From: Candidatus Cloacimonadota bacterium
GTDB taxonomy: Bacteria; Cloacimonadota; Cloacimonadia; Cloacimonadales; TCS61
Length of the DNA stretch: 5,978 nt
NCBI GenBank assembly: GCA_018654125.1
Contig: JABIME010000166.1
Coordinates: forward strand, 1-5,978
Direction: 5' to 3'
Part shown: in pieces, positions 1 through 5,915 of the stretch
How positions within the stretch are numbered: position 1 is the first letter of the stretch
How the letters are laid out: each line of letters begins with the position of its first letter
Made by a program: the position numbers and the translations under genes
The notes under the pieces: generated by a model
Seen by the model: only the letters and a program-made list of their open reading frames with translations
Databases searched by the model: none
What the model was told of the DNA's origin: nothing

Positions 1-1626
1 ATATTAGAACAACTGGTTAAAGAAATCGGTAATTACGGTTGGAGTGAAGCAGCTCTAACTTCGCTCTCTTCAAGTGATTATTCCTGCATAAAACCATTAT
101 TACTAGATATTTATAACAACATTGATAAATCAAGTTTATCATTACCTTCTATGAGAGTAGACAGCATTGACGATGACCTCACAAGATTGATGAGCGCTAT
201 GCGTCAGACTGGACTCACACTTGCCCCAGAAGCCGGAAGCCAACGACTGCGAGATATAATAAATAAAAATATTACTGAAGATGATATTTTTAGAAGTATT
301 CAAATTGCCTTAAATAATGGATGGCAATTGGTGAAATTGTATTTCATGATAGGGCTACCGTTTGAGGATGATGATGATATTTTAGGAATTGTGAAACTCA
401 TTGAAAATATTATTAAAATTTCAGGAAAGAAATTGCAAATTAATGTTGCAATTTCACCATTTGTTCCCAAGCCATTTACACCTTTCCAGTGGGCTAAGAT
501 AGATGATAAGGAGACATTATTATCTAAAATCTATACAATTAAAAATGGCTTGAAAAAATATAAATTTGTACGTGTAAAGTATCATGAGGTCGATACTTCT
601 ATTTTAGAATGTATTGTTGGACGTGGTGATAAAGTTGTTGGCAAGCTAATTCACAAAGCTTATGAATACGGTGCAAAATTCGATGGGTGGAATGAATATT
701 TTAATTATAGATATTGGCAAGCTGCAATGGAAGACCTTAAAATTGATACTACAAATTATACAAATGCAATCGATCTTAAAAGTGCTCTACCATGGGATCA
801 AATAGATATAGGCATCACAAAGAAATTTTTATTTGAAGATTGGGAAAGAGCAAAAGAGGTGCAGTTAACAGAAGACTGCAGAGATGGAGATTGTACATAT
901 TGTGGAATCTGCAATAAAGATGTTCAACCAAAATATGTTCCACAAAAAAAGGCACCAGATTTTGAAATTGAAGTTGATGAAAATTTGAATATCCCAAATA
1001 TTCACTATCGGGTTTTCTTTAGTAAACTAAACAGATTAAGGTTTGTTGCGCATCTAGATACAATGCGAATGATACACAACATTTTACGTGCTGTAAACTT
1101 GCCGGTTGTGTTTAGTCATGGTTATAATGTACACCCTAAATCTGCTTTGGGAGCACCTCTCCCGCTTGGAGTTCAAGGAGAGAATGAGTATTTTGATTTT
1201 GTTTTAAAAGAGGAAACTTCAACTGAATTGATCTTTGCACAATTTGATAAAGTTATGCCTGAACAATTAAAATTAAGAAAGGTGATCCCAATAGAAAACA
1301 AGCAAATGCGTTCTATGAATTATTATGAATTTGAGAAGATCTCGGTTATCCCACCAGATGAATTACATGAAATTTTCAAAAATAATACAATTGAATTTAG
1401 TAAAGCAAATAATTGGGAATTCACAAGAATTCGTAAAGGGAAAGAGAGAACCGGTGATCTTAAATATATTATTCATGAGATAAATTGGAACAATGCGGAA
1501 TTAACTGTCATCAAGAAAACCGTAGGTGCCAGTATTTTTGATTGCTTGCAGCATATTTTTGGAATTGAGCGAGACAACACAAACGGCTTCGAGATCATTC
1601 GACGTGAACTGATACATAAAGTGTAG
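1..1626 (+). CDS. Radical SAM protein fused to DUF2344 (TIGR03960 + TIGR03936 type), 5'-truncated by the window
   Basis: The frame is open from base 1 to the TAG at 1624-1626 (541 codons), so the start lies upstream and the internal ATG at 151 is not the start. Residues 1 to about 165 are the second half of a radical SAM barrel: SLSSSDYSCIKPLL, then SLPSMRVDS, PEAGS (76-80), FMIGLP (115-120) and SPFVPKP (152-158). The CxxxCxxC SAM-cluster motif and any N-terminal B12-binding-like region would be upstream and are not seen. Four cysteines at 293, 298, 301 and 304 (CX4CX2CX2C) sit in the linker and could bind a second Fe-S cluster or a metal; this is inference. From about residue 335 the DUF2344/TIGR03936 domain follows (YRVFFSKLNRLRFVAHLD, SHGYNVHPK, PLPLGVQGENEYFDF). 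The family has no reaction I can name; in other bacteria it often lies near RNase G/E and rplU, which points loosely to RNA biology. Here the next gene is unrelated. Family assignment is firm, function open. Confidence 0.93.
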   Translation: MLEQLVKEIGNYGWSEAALTSLSSSDYSCIKPLLLDIYNNIDKSSLSLPSMRVDSIDDDLTRLMSAMRQTGLTLAPEAGSQRLRDIINKNITEDDIFRSIQIALNNGWQLVKLYFMIGLPFEDDDDILGIVKLIENIIKISGKKLQINVAISPFVPKPFTPFQWAKIDDKETLLSKIYTIKNGLKKYKFVRVKYHEVDTSILECIVGRGDKVVGKLIHKAYEYGAKFDGWNEYFNYRYWQAAMEDLKIDTTNYTNAIDLKSALPWDQIDIGITKKFLFEDWERAKEVQLTEDCRDGDCTYCGICNKDVQPKYVPQKKAPDFEIEVDENLNIPNIHYRVFFSKLNRLRFVAHLDTMRMIHNILRAVNLPVVFSHGYNVHPKSALGAPLPLGVQGENEYFDFVLKEETSTELIFAQFDKVMPEQLKLRKVIPIENKQMRSMNYYEFEKISVIPPDELHEIFKNNTIEFSKANNWEFTRIRKGKERTGDLKYIIHEINWNNAELTVIKKTVGASIFDCLQHIFGIERDNTNGFEIIRRELIHKV

Positions 1627-1691
1627 AATCTAATACCTAAACTATTTCTATCTTGACACTTAACTTTCATCATTTCAATTTCGTAATTGCT

Positions 1692-1721
1692 TTATTGATT
1701 TGACGTTATTTTATTTATAAT
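1692..1721 (+). promoter_or_regulatory. Possible promoter for the repeat-protein gene
   Basis: A perfect TATAAT lies at 1716-1721, 24 bp before the ATG at 1746, which would give a short leader holding the Shine-Dalgarno sequence. The best -35 match at 18-bp spacing is TTATTG (1692-1697), which is poor. TTGACA (1653-1658) and TTGACG (1700-1705) are better -35 words but are not correctly spaced from this -10. In such AT-rich DNA the call is tentative, and the sigma-factor consensus of this lineage may differ from E. coli. Confidence 0.3.
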
Positions 1722-1735
1722 AGAAATATAGAATT

Positions 1736-1741
1736 GGAGTG
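1736..1741 (+). promoter_or_regulatory. Ribosome binding site deciding the start of the repeat protein
   Basis: GGAGTG at 1736-1741 places GGAG six bases before ATG 1746. An in-frame TTG at 1734 would overlap this site and has no Shine-Dalgarno of its own, so ATG 1746 is preferred. Starting there also puts the Asn-Lys-rich n-region directly at the N-terminus of the signal peptide. Confidence 0.75.
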
Positions 1742-1745
1742 TATC

Positions 1746-4196
1746 ATGAATAAAAATAAACTTTTCTATCTTACATTTATAGCAATATTTTTTATTATCT
1801 TAGATATTCATACTCAAGAAAATGAATTCATTTCTCATACAATAGTTGGTGGAGAATTGTCAGCTGATGGAGCAAGATCTGTATATGTTATTGATCTTGA
1901 TAGCGATGGAGATCTGGATGTGCTTTCTGCTTCTCGTTGGGATAATAAAATAGCATGGTATAAGAACGATGGAAATGAAAATTTTAGTACTCATAATATC
2001 ACTACTGACGCATTATTTGCAGCATCTGTTTATGCAATCGACGTAGATAATGATGGAGATATAGATGTACTTTCAGCTTCTAATGAGGATGATAAAATAG
2101 CATGGTATGAAAATGATGGGAATGAAAATTTTAGCGCTCATATAATCTCAACAAATGCAAACTACGCTAATTCAGTTTTTGCTGTTGATATTGATGATGA
2201 CGGAGACATGGATGTTCTTTCAGCTTCCGCTTATGATCATAAAGTAGCTTGGTATGAGAATGATGGTGAGGAGAATTTTAGCACCCATACTATCACTACA
2301 AATGCAAATGGTGCAAAGTCTGTACATGCTGCTGATGTAGACTGTGATGGTGACATGGATGTACTCTCAATTTCAAGCCTTAGTGATGAGATTAATTGGC
2401 ATGAAAACGATGGTGATGAGAACTTCACTACTAATATAATCACGACAAATCTATATGGCATATACTCAGTTTTTGCTTCTGATATTAACAATGATGGAAA
2501 CATAGACATTCTTTCAGCTTCCTATGGTGAAGTCAACTGGTTCGAGAACGATGGTAATGAAAATTTTAGCGTTCATAATATCTCAATTAATGTAGATCAA
2601 GCAACATCGGTATTTGCTATCGATGTGGATGGTGATGAGGATGTGGATGTGCTTTCAGCATCCGAGTTTGATGATAAAATTGCATGGTATGAGAACGACG
2701 GAGAAGAGAACTTTAACGATCATACCATCACAACAAATTTGTATGGTGCCCGTGCAGTTTTTGCAATTGATTTAAATGAAGATGGAGAGGTTGATATACT
2801 TTCAGCATCTGAAAGTGATGATAAAATTGCCTGGTACAAGAATAATGGAGATGAAAACTTCATAGCTTATACAATCACATTAAGTGCATTTGGTGCTAAT
2901 TCTGTATTTGCAGATGATGTTAATGATGACGGTTTTATGGATGTACTATCTTCTTCTAGAGATGACAATAAGATTGCTTGGTATGAGAATAATGGTAACA
3001 ATGCTTTTAGTGCTCATACAATCACTACAAGTGCGTATGGCGCTAATTCTGTATTCTCAATTGATGTTGATAGCGATGGAGATGTAGATGTACTCTCTGC
3101 TTCGATTTATGATAATACTATTAACTGGTATGAGAATAGTGGGAATGAAAATTTCATATGTCATAGTATTACGACAAGTGCTAATGGCGCAGCATCAGTA
3201 TTTGCGATAGATGTTGAAGGTGATGGTGATGTGGATGTACTTTCTGCTTCGATTTATGATGATACAATTGCCTGGTATGAGAATGATGGAAATGAATATT
3301 TTAGCACTCATATTATTTCAAATAACATCTGTAGTGCCAAATCAGTTTTTGCTGCTGATGTGGACAGCGATGGGGGTATGGATGTACTTTCAGCTTCTTG
3401 GTTTACTGACAATAGGATTAACTGGCATGAGAATGATGGATATGGAAATTTCAGTACTCAAGCCATCGCTATGAATGTATTATGTGTAACATCAATCTAT
3501 GCAGTAGATGTGGATAGTGATGGAGATATGGATGTAATTTCAGCTTCAATTAATGATAATACAATTTCGTGGCATGAGAATGATGGAAATGAAAATTTTA
3601 ACACTCATATTATCAATACGTGTGAGTATGGTTCTTTTTCTGTATTCTCAATTGATATTGACAGTGATGGAGATATGGATGTGCTTTCAGCTACTCCTGG
3701 AGATAACACTATTGCATGGTATGAAAATAATGGTAATGAGAATTTTACTACTCATATCATTACAACAAGTGCAATGGGAGCGATGTCAGTTTGTGCTGTT
3801 GATGTAGATAATGACGGAGATATTGATGTACTTTCAGCTTCTCATGCTGATGATAAAATTGCATGGTACGAGAATTTACAAATCACTAGTTCAGAGGAAA
3901 ATAATAATCTGATACAAAAATCGTATCTCCTAGCAAACTACCCCAACCCATTTAATCCTTCTACCACCATCTCTTTTTCAATTCTTGAAGATAGTAAAGT
4001 TGAGCTTAGCATTTTCAATTTGAAAGGACAGAATGTAAATACTATCGTAAATGATAACCTGCAAAAAGGTGAACATCTTTTTAGTTGGAATGGAACTGAT
4101 AAATTGGGGGAAATATTGAGTTCAGGAGTGTATTTTTATAAATTGAATATTAATGGTAGAGTTGAAGTTATAAAAAAATGTATGCTTTTGAAATAG
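1746..4196 (+). CDS. Secreted FG-GAP/VCBS-repeat protein with T9SS type A sorting domain
   Basis: Protein of 816 residues, start chosen at ATG 1746 for its Shine-Dalgarno. Residues 1 to about 24 are a signal peptide: MNKNK, then a hydrophobic core LFYLTFIAIFFIIL; the cleavage site near HTQ-EN lacks a clean AxA. Residues 45-710 hold 14 tandem units, mostly 49 residues, with pattern SVFAIDVDGDGDxDVLSAS, then DDKIAWYENDG, then NENFSTHxITTNAxGA. The DxDxDGDxD element is a calcium loop of the kind found in FG-GAP/VCBS (integrin-type) beta-propeller blades. Residues 25-44 (ENEFISHTIVGGELSADGAR) match the back half of a unit and complement the shortened last unit. The C-terminus, from about 728, is a T9SS type A tail (LLANYPNPFNPSTT, SSGVYFYKL, ending KKCMLLK). 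The protein is therefore expected to cross the inner membrane by Sec and the outer membrane by the type IX system, and be displayed or released. No enzyme motif is visible; a binding or adhesive role is only a guess. Confidence 0.92.
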   Translation: MNKNKLFYLTFIAIFFIILDIHTQENEFISHTIVGGELSADGARSVYVIDLDSDGDLDVLSASRWDNKIAWYKNDGNENFSTHNITTDALFAASVYAIDVDNDGDIDVLSASNEDDKIAWYENDGNENFSAHIISTNANYANSVFAVDIDDDGDMDVLSASAYDHKVAWYENDGEENFSTHTITTNANGAKSVHAADVDCDGDMDVLSISSLSDEINWHENDGDENFTTNIITTNLYGIYSVFASDINNDGNIDILSASYGEVNWFENDGNENFSVHNISINVDQATSVFAIDVDGDEDVDVLSASEFDDKIAWYENDGEENFNDHTITTNLYGARAVFAIDLNEDGEVDILSASESDDKIAWYKNNGDENFIAYTITLSAFGANSVFADDVNDDGFMDVLSSSRDDNKIAWYENNGNNAFSAHTITTSAYGANSVFSIDVDSDGDVDVLSASIYDNTINWYENSGNENFICHSITTSANGAASVFAIDVEGDGDVDVLSASIYDDTIAWYENDGNEYFSTHIISNNICSAKSVFAADVDSDGGMDVLSASWFTDNRINWHENDGYGNFSTQAIAMNVLCVTSIYAVDVDSDGDMDVISASINDNTISWHENDGNENFNTHIINTCEYGSFSVFSIDIDSDGDMDVLSATPGDNTIAWYENNGNENFTTHIITTSAMGAMSVCAVDVDNDGDIDVLSASHADDKIAWYENLQITSSEENNNLIQKSYLLANYPNPFNPSTTISFSILEDSKVELSIFNLKGQNVNTIVNDNLQKGEHLFSWNGTDKLGEILSSGVYFYKLNINGRVEVIKKCMLLK
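1878..3875 (+). repeat. Tandem coding repeat, 14 units of about 147 bp
   Basis: Units begin at 1878, 2025, 2172, 2319, 2466, 2607, 2754, 2901, 3048, 3195, 3342, 3492, 3639 and 3786. Each is 147 bp (49 codons), except unit 5 (141 bp, two codons short), unit 11 (150 bp, one codon extra) and unit 14, which stops after WYEN at 3875. The length changes fall in the same loop, between the LSAS and W positions. Unit boundaries were read directly from the sequence at the recurring Ser/Ala-Val-(Phe/Tyr/His/Cys) start; unit 12 starts Ser-Ile-Tyr. The DNA copies are diverged rather than identical, so the array is not a very recent expansion, though short words such as those encoding DVLSAS recur almost unchanged. 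Confidence 0.95.
3927..4193 (+). other. T9SS type A sorting domain (Por secretion tail) of the repeat protein
   Basis: Residues 728-816 follow a polar linker (SSEENNN) after the last repeat. The domain opens with NYPNPFNPSTTISFSI (YPNPFNP at residues 732-738), continues with VELSIFNLKGQNV and LFSWNGTDKLG, and ends with SSGVYFYKL and a basic KK before the terminus. This order matches the TIGR04183/PF18962 tail with its FlgD-like Ig fold. In characterised systems the tail directs passage through the type IX outer-membrane machinery and is then removed or used for attachment. No T9SS machinery gene lies in this window. Confidence 0.9.
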
Positions 4197-4208
4197 AGTT
4201 TTCACATT

Positions 4209-4727
4209 TTATTCTTCCCAAACCTCACAACAAACCTTAACTATCTTCACCATGTTTTTAATATCATTCACTGCACAATCCACATCATAATTTTTACTAA
4301 TATTTTTTACTAATGTGTAATCTCGTTTTGTCATTTGAAATATTATGAATGGTTCCAAATTGAGAATACAATCTTTAAATTCAGCAGTCATAGTTTTTTG
4401 TGCAACCTCAGGTTTGGCAAATTCGATAACATATTTATCATCAAATTCTTCATCACCAATTTTGATTTCTGCATGCAAATGTACTTTATCCAATAATTTT
4501 GTAACAAAATTCTCGTGATAAATTTTGAGGAGATGTGGTGGGACAGAGTATACATTTATAAATAATTCAGTTTTATTTTTTATCTCAAATCTCACATGCT
4601 CATTTTGAATTTCCACTAATAATCTGGGAATGCTTAGAATATGGTTTTCATGACCAACAGCAGCTTTGAAATCTAATTCACCACCGATCTTACTCTGTAA
4701 GAACTTTAATAATTCAATTGTTTTCAT
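4209..4727 (-). CDS. Hypothetical protein of 172 residues, unrecognised family
   Basis: Complete reading frame from ATG at 4727-4725 to TAA at 4211-4209, with a good Shine-Dalgarno (GAGAGGG, 4738-4732) just upstream, so it is very likely a real gene. There is no signal peptide and no obvious membrane segment, so it is probably cytoplasmic. The sequence opens with MKTIELLKFLQSKIGGELDF, has a central alternating hydrophobic stretch (ILSIPRLLVEIQNEHVRFEI, then TELFINVYSVPPHLL), and carries an acidic-aromatic segment, GDEEFDDKYVIEFAKPEVA, followed by a probable helix and strand. The motif D/E-x-FD-x-x-Y-V/I followed by a proline-containing helix resembles that seen in several uncharacterised bacterial proteins, but I cannot name a family. 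Three cysteines (one in KDCIL, two adjacent in KVCCEVW) show no metal-site spacing. It converges on the repeat-protein gene with a 12-bp gap and diverges from ispG. Confidence 0.85.
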   Translation of the reverse strand: MKTIELLKFLQSKIGGELDFKAAVGHENHILSIPRLLVEIQNEHVRFEIKNKTELFINVYSVPPHLLKIYHENFVTKLLDKVHLHAEIKIGDEEFDDKYVIEFAKPEVAQKTMTAEFKDCILNLEPFIIFQMTKRDYTLVKNISKNYDVDCAVNDIKNMVKIVKVCCEVWEE

Positions 4728-4731
4728 ATTT

Positions 4732-4738
4732 CCCTCTC
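4732..4738 (-). promoter_or_regulatory. Ribosome binding site of the 172-residue hypothetical gene
   Basis: On the minus strand the sequence reads GAGAGGG (4738 down to 4732), followed by AAAT and then ATG at 4727. The purine-rich match and its short spacing support this start and the reality of the gene. Confidence 0.65.
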
Positions 4739-4743
4739 TTTTC

Positions 4744-4773
4744 CATAAATTGCTTTAGAAAGTGATTCGTCAA
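4744..4773 (-). promoter_or_regulatory. Possible promoter for the 172-residue hypothetical gene
   Basis: On the minus strand TTGACG (4773-4768) is a good -35 word. At 18-bp spacing it is followed by TTTATG (4749-4744), a weak -10. The position relative to the start at 4727 is reasonable for a short leader. Only the -35 is convincing. Confidence 0.3.
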
Positions 4774-4776
4774 GAC

Positions 4777-4805
4777 TTTACATTTTTTCTCCTCTCTTAT
4801 TTATT
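4777..4805 (+). promoter_or_regulatory. Possible promoter for ispG
   Basis: TTTACA (4777-4782) and TTTATT (4800-4805) are separated by 17 bp, giving five of six and four of six matches to the sigma-70-type consensus. The predicted transcript would begin near 4812 and run about 45 nt to ATG 4857. An alternative -35, TTGACC (4808-4813), pairs with TATGAA (4832-4837) at 18 bp but would leave almost no leader. Both are tentative. Confidence 0.3.
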
Positions 4806-4814
4806 ACTTGACCT

Positions 4815-4829
4815 AATACCTAGAGTATT
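4815..4829 (+). promoter_or_regulatory. Small inverted repeat in the ispG leader, possible operator
   Basis: AATAC (4815-4819) and GTATT (4825-4829) are perfect inverted arms around CTAGA. The element lies between the candidate promoter and the ispG Shine-Dalgarno. Five-base AT-rich arms can occur by chance, so a regulator-binding role is only a possibility. Confidence 0.2.
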
Positions 4830-4844
4830 CTTATGAAATATTAT

Positions 4845-4850
4845 GGAGAG
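4845..4850 (+). promoter_or_regulatory. Ribosome binding site deciding the ispG start
   Basis: GGAGAG (4845-4850) stands six bases before ATG 4857. The upstream in-frame ATG at 4833 has only a weak AGAG before it, and would add eight residues (MKYYGEHK) with no counterpart in the usual IspG N-terminus. ATG 4857 is therefore taken as the start. Confidence 0.75.
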
Positions 4851-4856
4851 CACAAG

Positions 4857-5915
4857 ATGATTGAGAGAGAAAATACCAGAGTTATATTTGTTGGCAATGT
4901 TGCTATTGGTGGCAATAATCCAATTTCTATACAATCTATGACCACAACAAAAACAGCTGATGTGAAAGCAACTGCACAGCAAATTAAAGAACTCACAATT
5001 GCCGGTTGTGATATTGTTCGTGTTGCAGTACCAGATATAGCTTCTGCTGAAGCTATAAAGCGAATTAAACAACAAATCTCAATTCCAATAATTGCTGATA
5101 TTCATTTTGATCATAAACTTGCGATTGCTTCAATTAAAGCTGGTGTAGATGGATTGCGACTAAATCCGGGAAATATTGGTAGCGTACAAAATGTATTACA
5201 AGTTGTAGATGCAGCCAGAGATAGAAAAATTCCAATTCGTATTGGTGTGAATAGCGGATCGCTTTCCAAAGAAAAACTAAAGAAATATGGAATTTCTGCG
5301 CAAGGAATTGTTGAAAGTGCCTTAGAACATGTAGCAATCTTAGAAAAAGCAAATTACCATGAGATCAAGATCTCTGTTAAGGCATCCTCGGTTCCATTAA
5401 CAATTGAATCTTATAAATTACTCTCTTCTAAAACCGATTACCCACTACATCTGGGAGTTACAGAAGCAGGAACTGAATATATCGGCACAATTAAATCTTC
5501 TATTGGAATCGGAACATTATTAGCTCAAGGTATTGGCGATACGCTTCGAGTTTCATTAACAGCAGACCCTGTTAAAGAAATTGTTGTTGGGAAGGAAATC
5601 CTTAAATCACTTCATCTTCGTAAAGGTTTAGAGATCATCTCTTGTCCTACCTGTGGTAGAACCGATATTAATATCATCTCTCTTGCAGACAAAGTTGAAA
5701 AAGCTTTAAAAAAATATGCTGATGCAGATCTCTCTGTAGCTGTGATGGGTTGCATTGTGAATGGTCCGGGCGAAGCACGTGTTGCTGATTTTGGAATTGC
5801 GGGTGGTATTCATGAAGGATTGCTTTTTAAGAAAGGTGAGATCGTACGTAAAGTTAAGGAAGAGGAGTTAGTTCCACAACTTATCAAACTCATTGAAGAG
5901 AATGTTAAAATATAA
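4857..5915 (+). CDS. ispG: 4-hydroxy-3-methylbut-2-enyl diphosphate synthase (IspG/GcpE)
   Basis: Penultimate enzyme of the cytoplasmic MEP pathway: it reductively opens methylerythritol 2,4-cyclodiphosphate to 4-hydroxy-3-methylbut-2-enyl diphosphate, using a [4Fe-4S] cluster and electrons from flavodoxin or ferredoxin. The protein has 352 residues, starting MIERENTRVIFVGN. The N-terminal TIM barrel shows ISIQSMTTTKT, GCDIVRVAVPD, IPIIADIHFDHKLA, GLRLNPGNIG and IRIGVNSGSL. The C-terminal domain carries the cluster ligands Cys263 and Cys266 (SCPTCGRT) and Cys299 (MGCIVNGPGEA), with the catalytic Glu at 306, so all expected active-site residues are present. The length fits the short bacterial form (E. 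coli has 372) and rules out the large inserted domain of Bacteroidota, Chlamydiae and plants. It is divergent from the 172-residue hypothetical gene and overlaps the next gene by 14 nt. No other MEP gene lies in the window. Confidence 0.98.
   Translation: MIERENTRVIFVGNVAIGGNNPISIQSMTTTKTADVKATAQQIKELTIAGCDIVRVAVPDIASAEAIKRIKQQISIPIIADIHFDHKLAIASIKAGVDGLRLNPGNIGSVQNVLQVVDAARDRKIPIRIGVNSGSLSKEKLKKYGISAQGIVESALEHVAILEKANYHEIKISVKASSVPLTIESYKLLSSKTDYPLHLGVTEAGTEYIGTIKSSIGIGTLLAQGIGDTLRVSLTADPVKEIVVGKEILKSLHLRKGLEIISCPTCGRTDINIISLADKVEKALKKYADADLSVAVMGCIVNGPGEARVADFGIAGGIHEGLLFKKGEIVRKVKEEELVPQLIKLIEENVKI

Noticed and set aside
1630..1639. The 10-base word CTAATACCTA shared at 1630-1639 and 4813-4822, each near a TTGAC word
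   Set aside because: Orientation and distance to TTGAC differ (after it at one site, before it at the other); most likely a chance match in AT-rich intergenic DNA.
1653..1658. Perfect -35 word TTGACA after the radical SAM gene
   Set aside because: No acceptable -10 element at 16-19 bp spacing, so it was not called as a promoter.
815..1673. Minus-strand open frames at 815-997 and 1473-1673
   Set aside because: They lie antisense to the conserved radical SAM-DUF2344 gene, with no recognisable product or ribosome site.
2237..2509. Minus-strand open frame inside the repeat gene
   Set aside because: Antisense shadow of the repeat, with internally repeated low-complexity product; the plus-strand gene fully explains it.
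2884..3807. Open frames on the plus strand at 2884-3087, 3211-3474 and 3553-3807
   Set aside because: They are alternate-frame readings of the 147-bp repeat (low-complexity Met/Leu-rich products repeating the same words) and have no ribosome binding site of their own.
4189..4210. Possible shared terminator between the convergent genes (TGAAA at 4189-4193 pairing with TTTCA at 4200-4204, then a T-rich run)
   Set aside because: The stem is only five AT-rich pairs and overlaps the stop codon of the repeat-protein gene; too weak to call an intrinsic terminator.
4797..5352. Minus-strand open frames at 4797-5075 and 5134-5352
   Set aside because: Antisense to ispG, whose conserved protein sequence accounts for the region.
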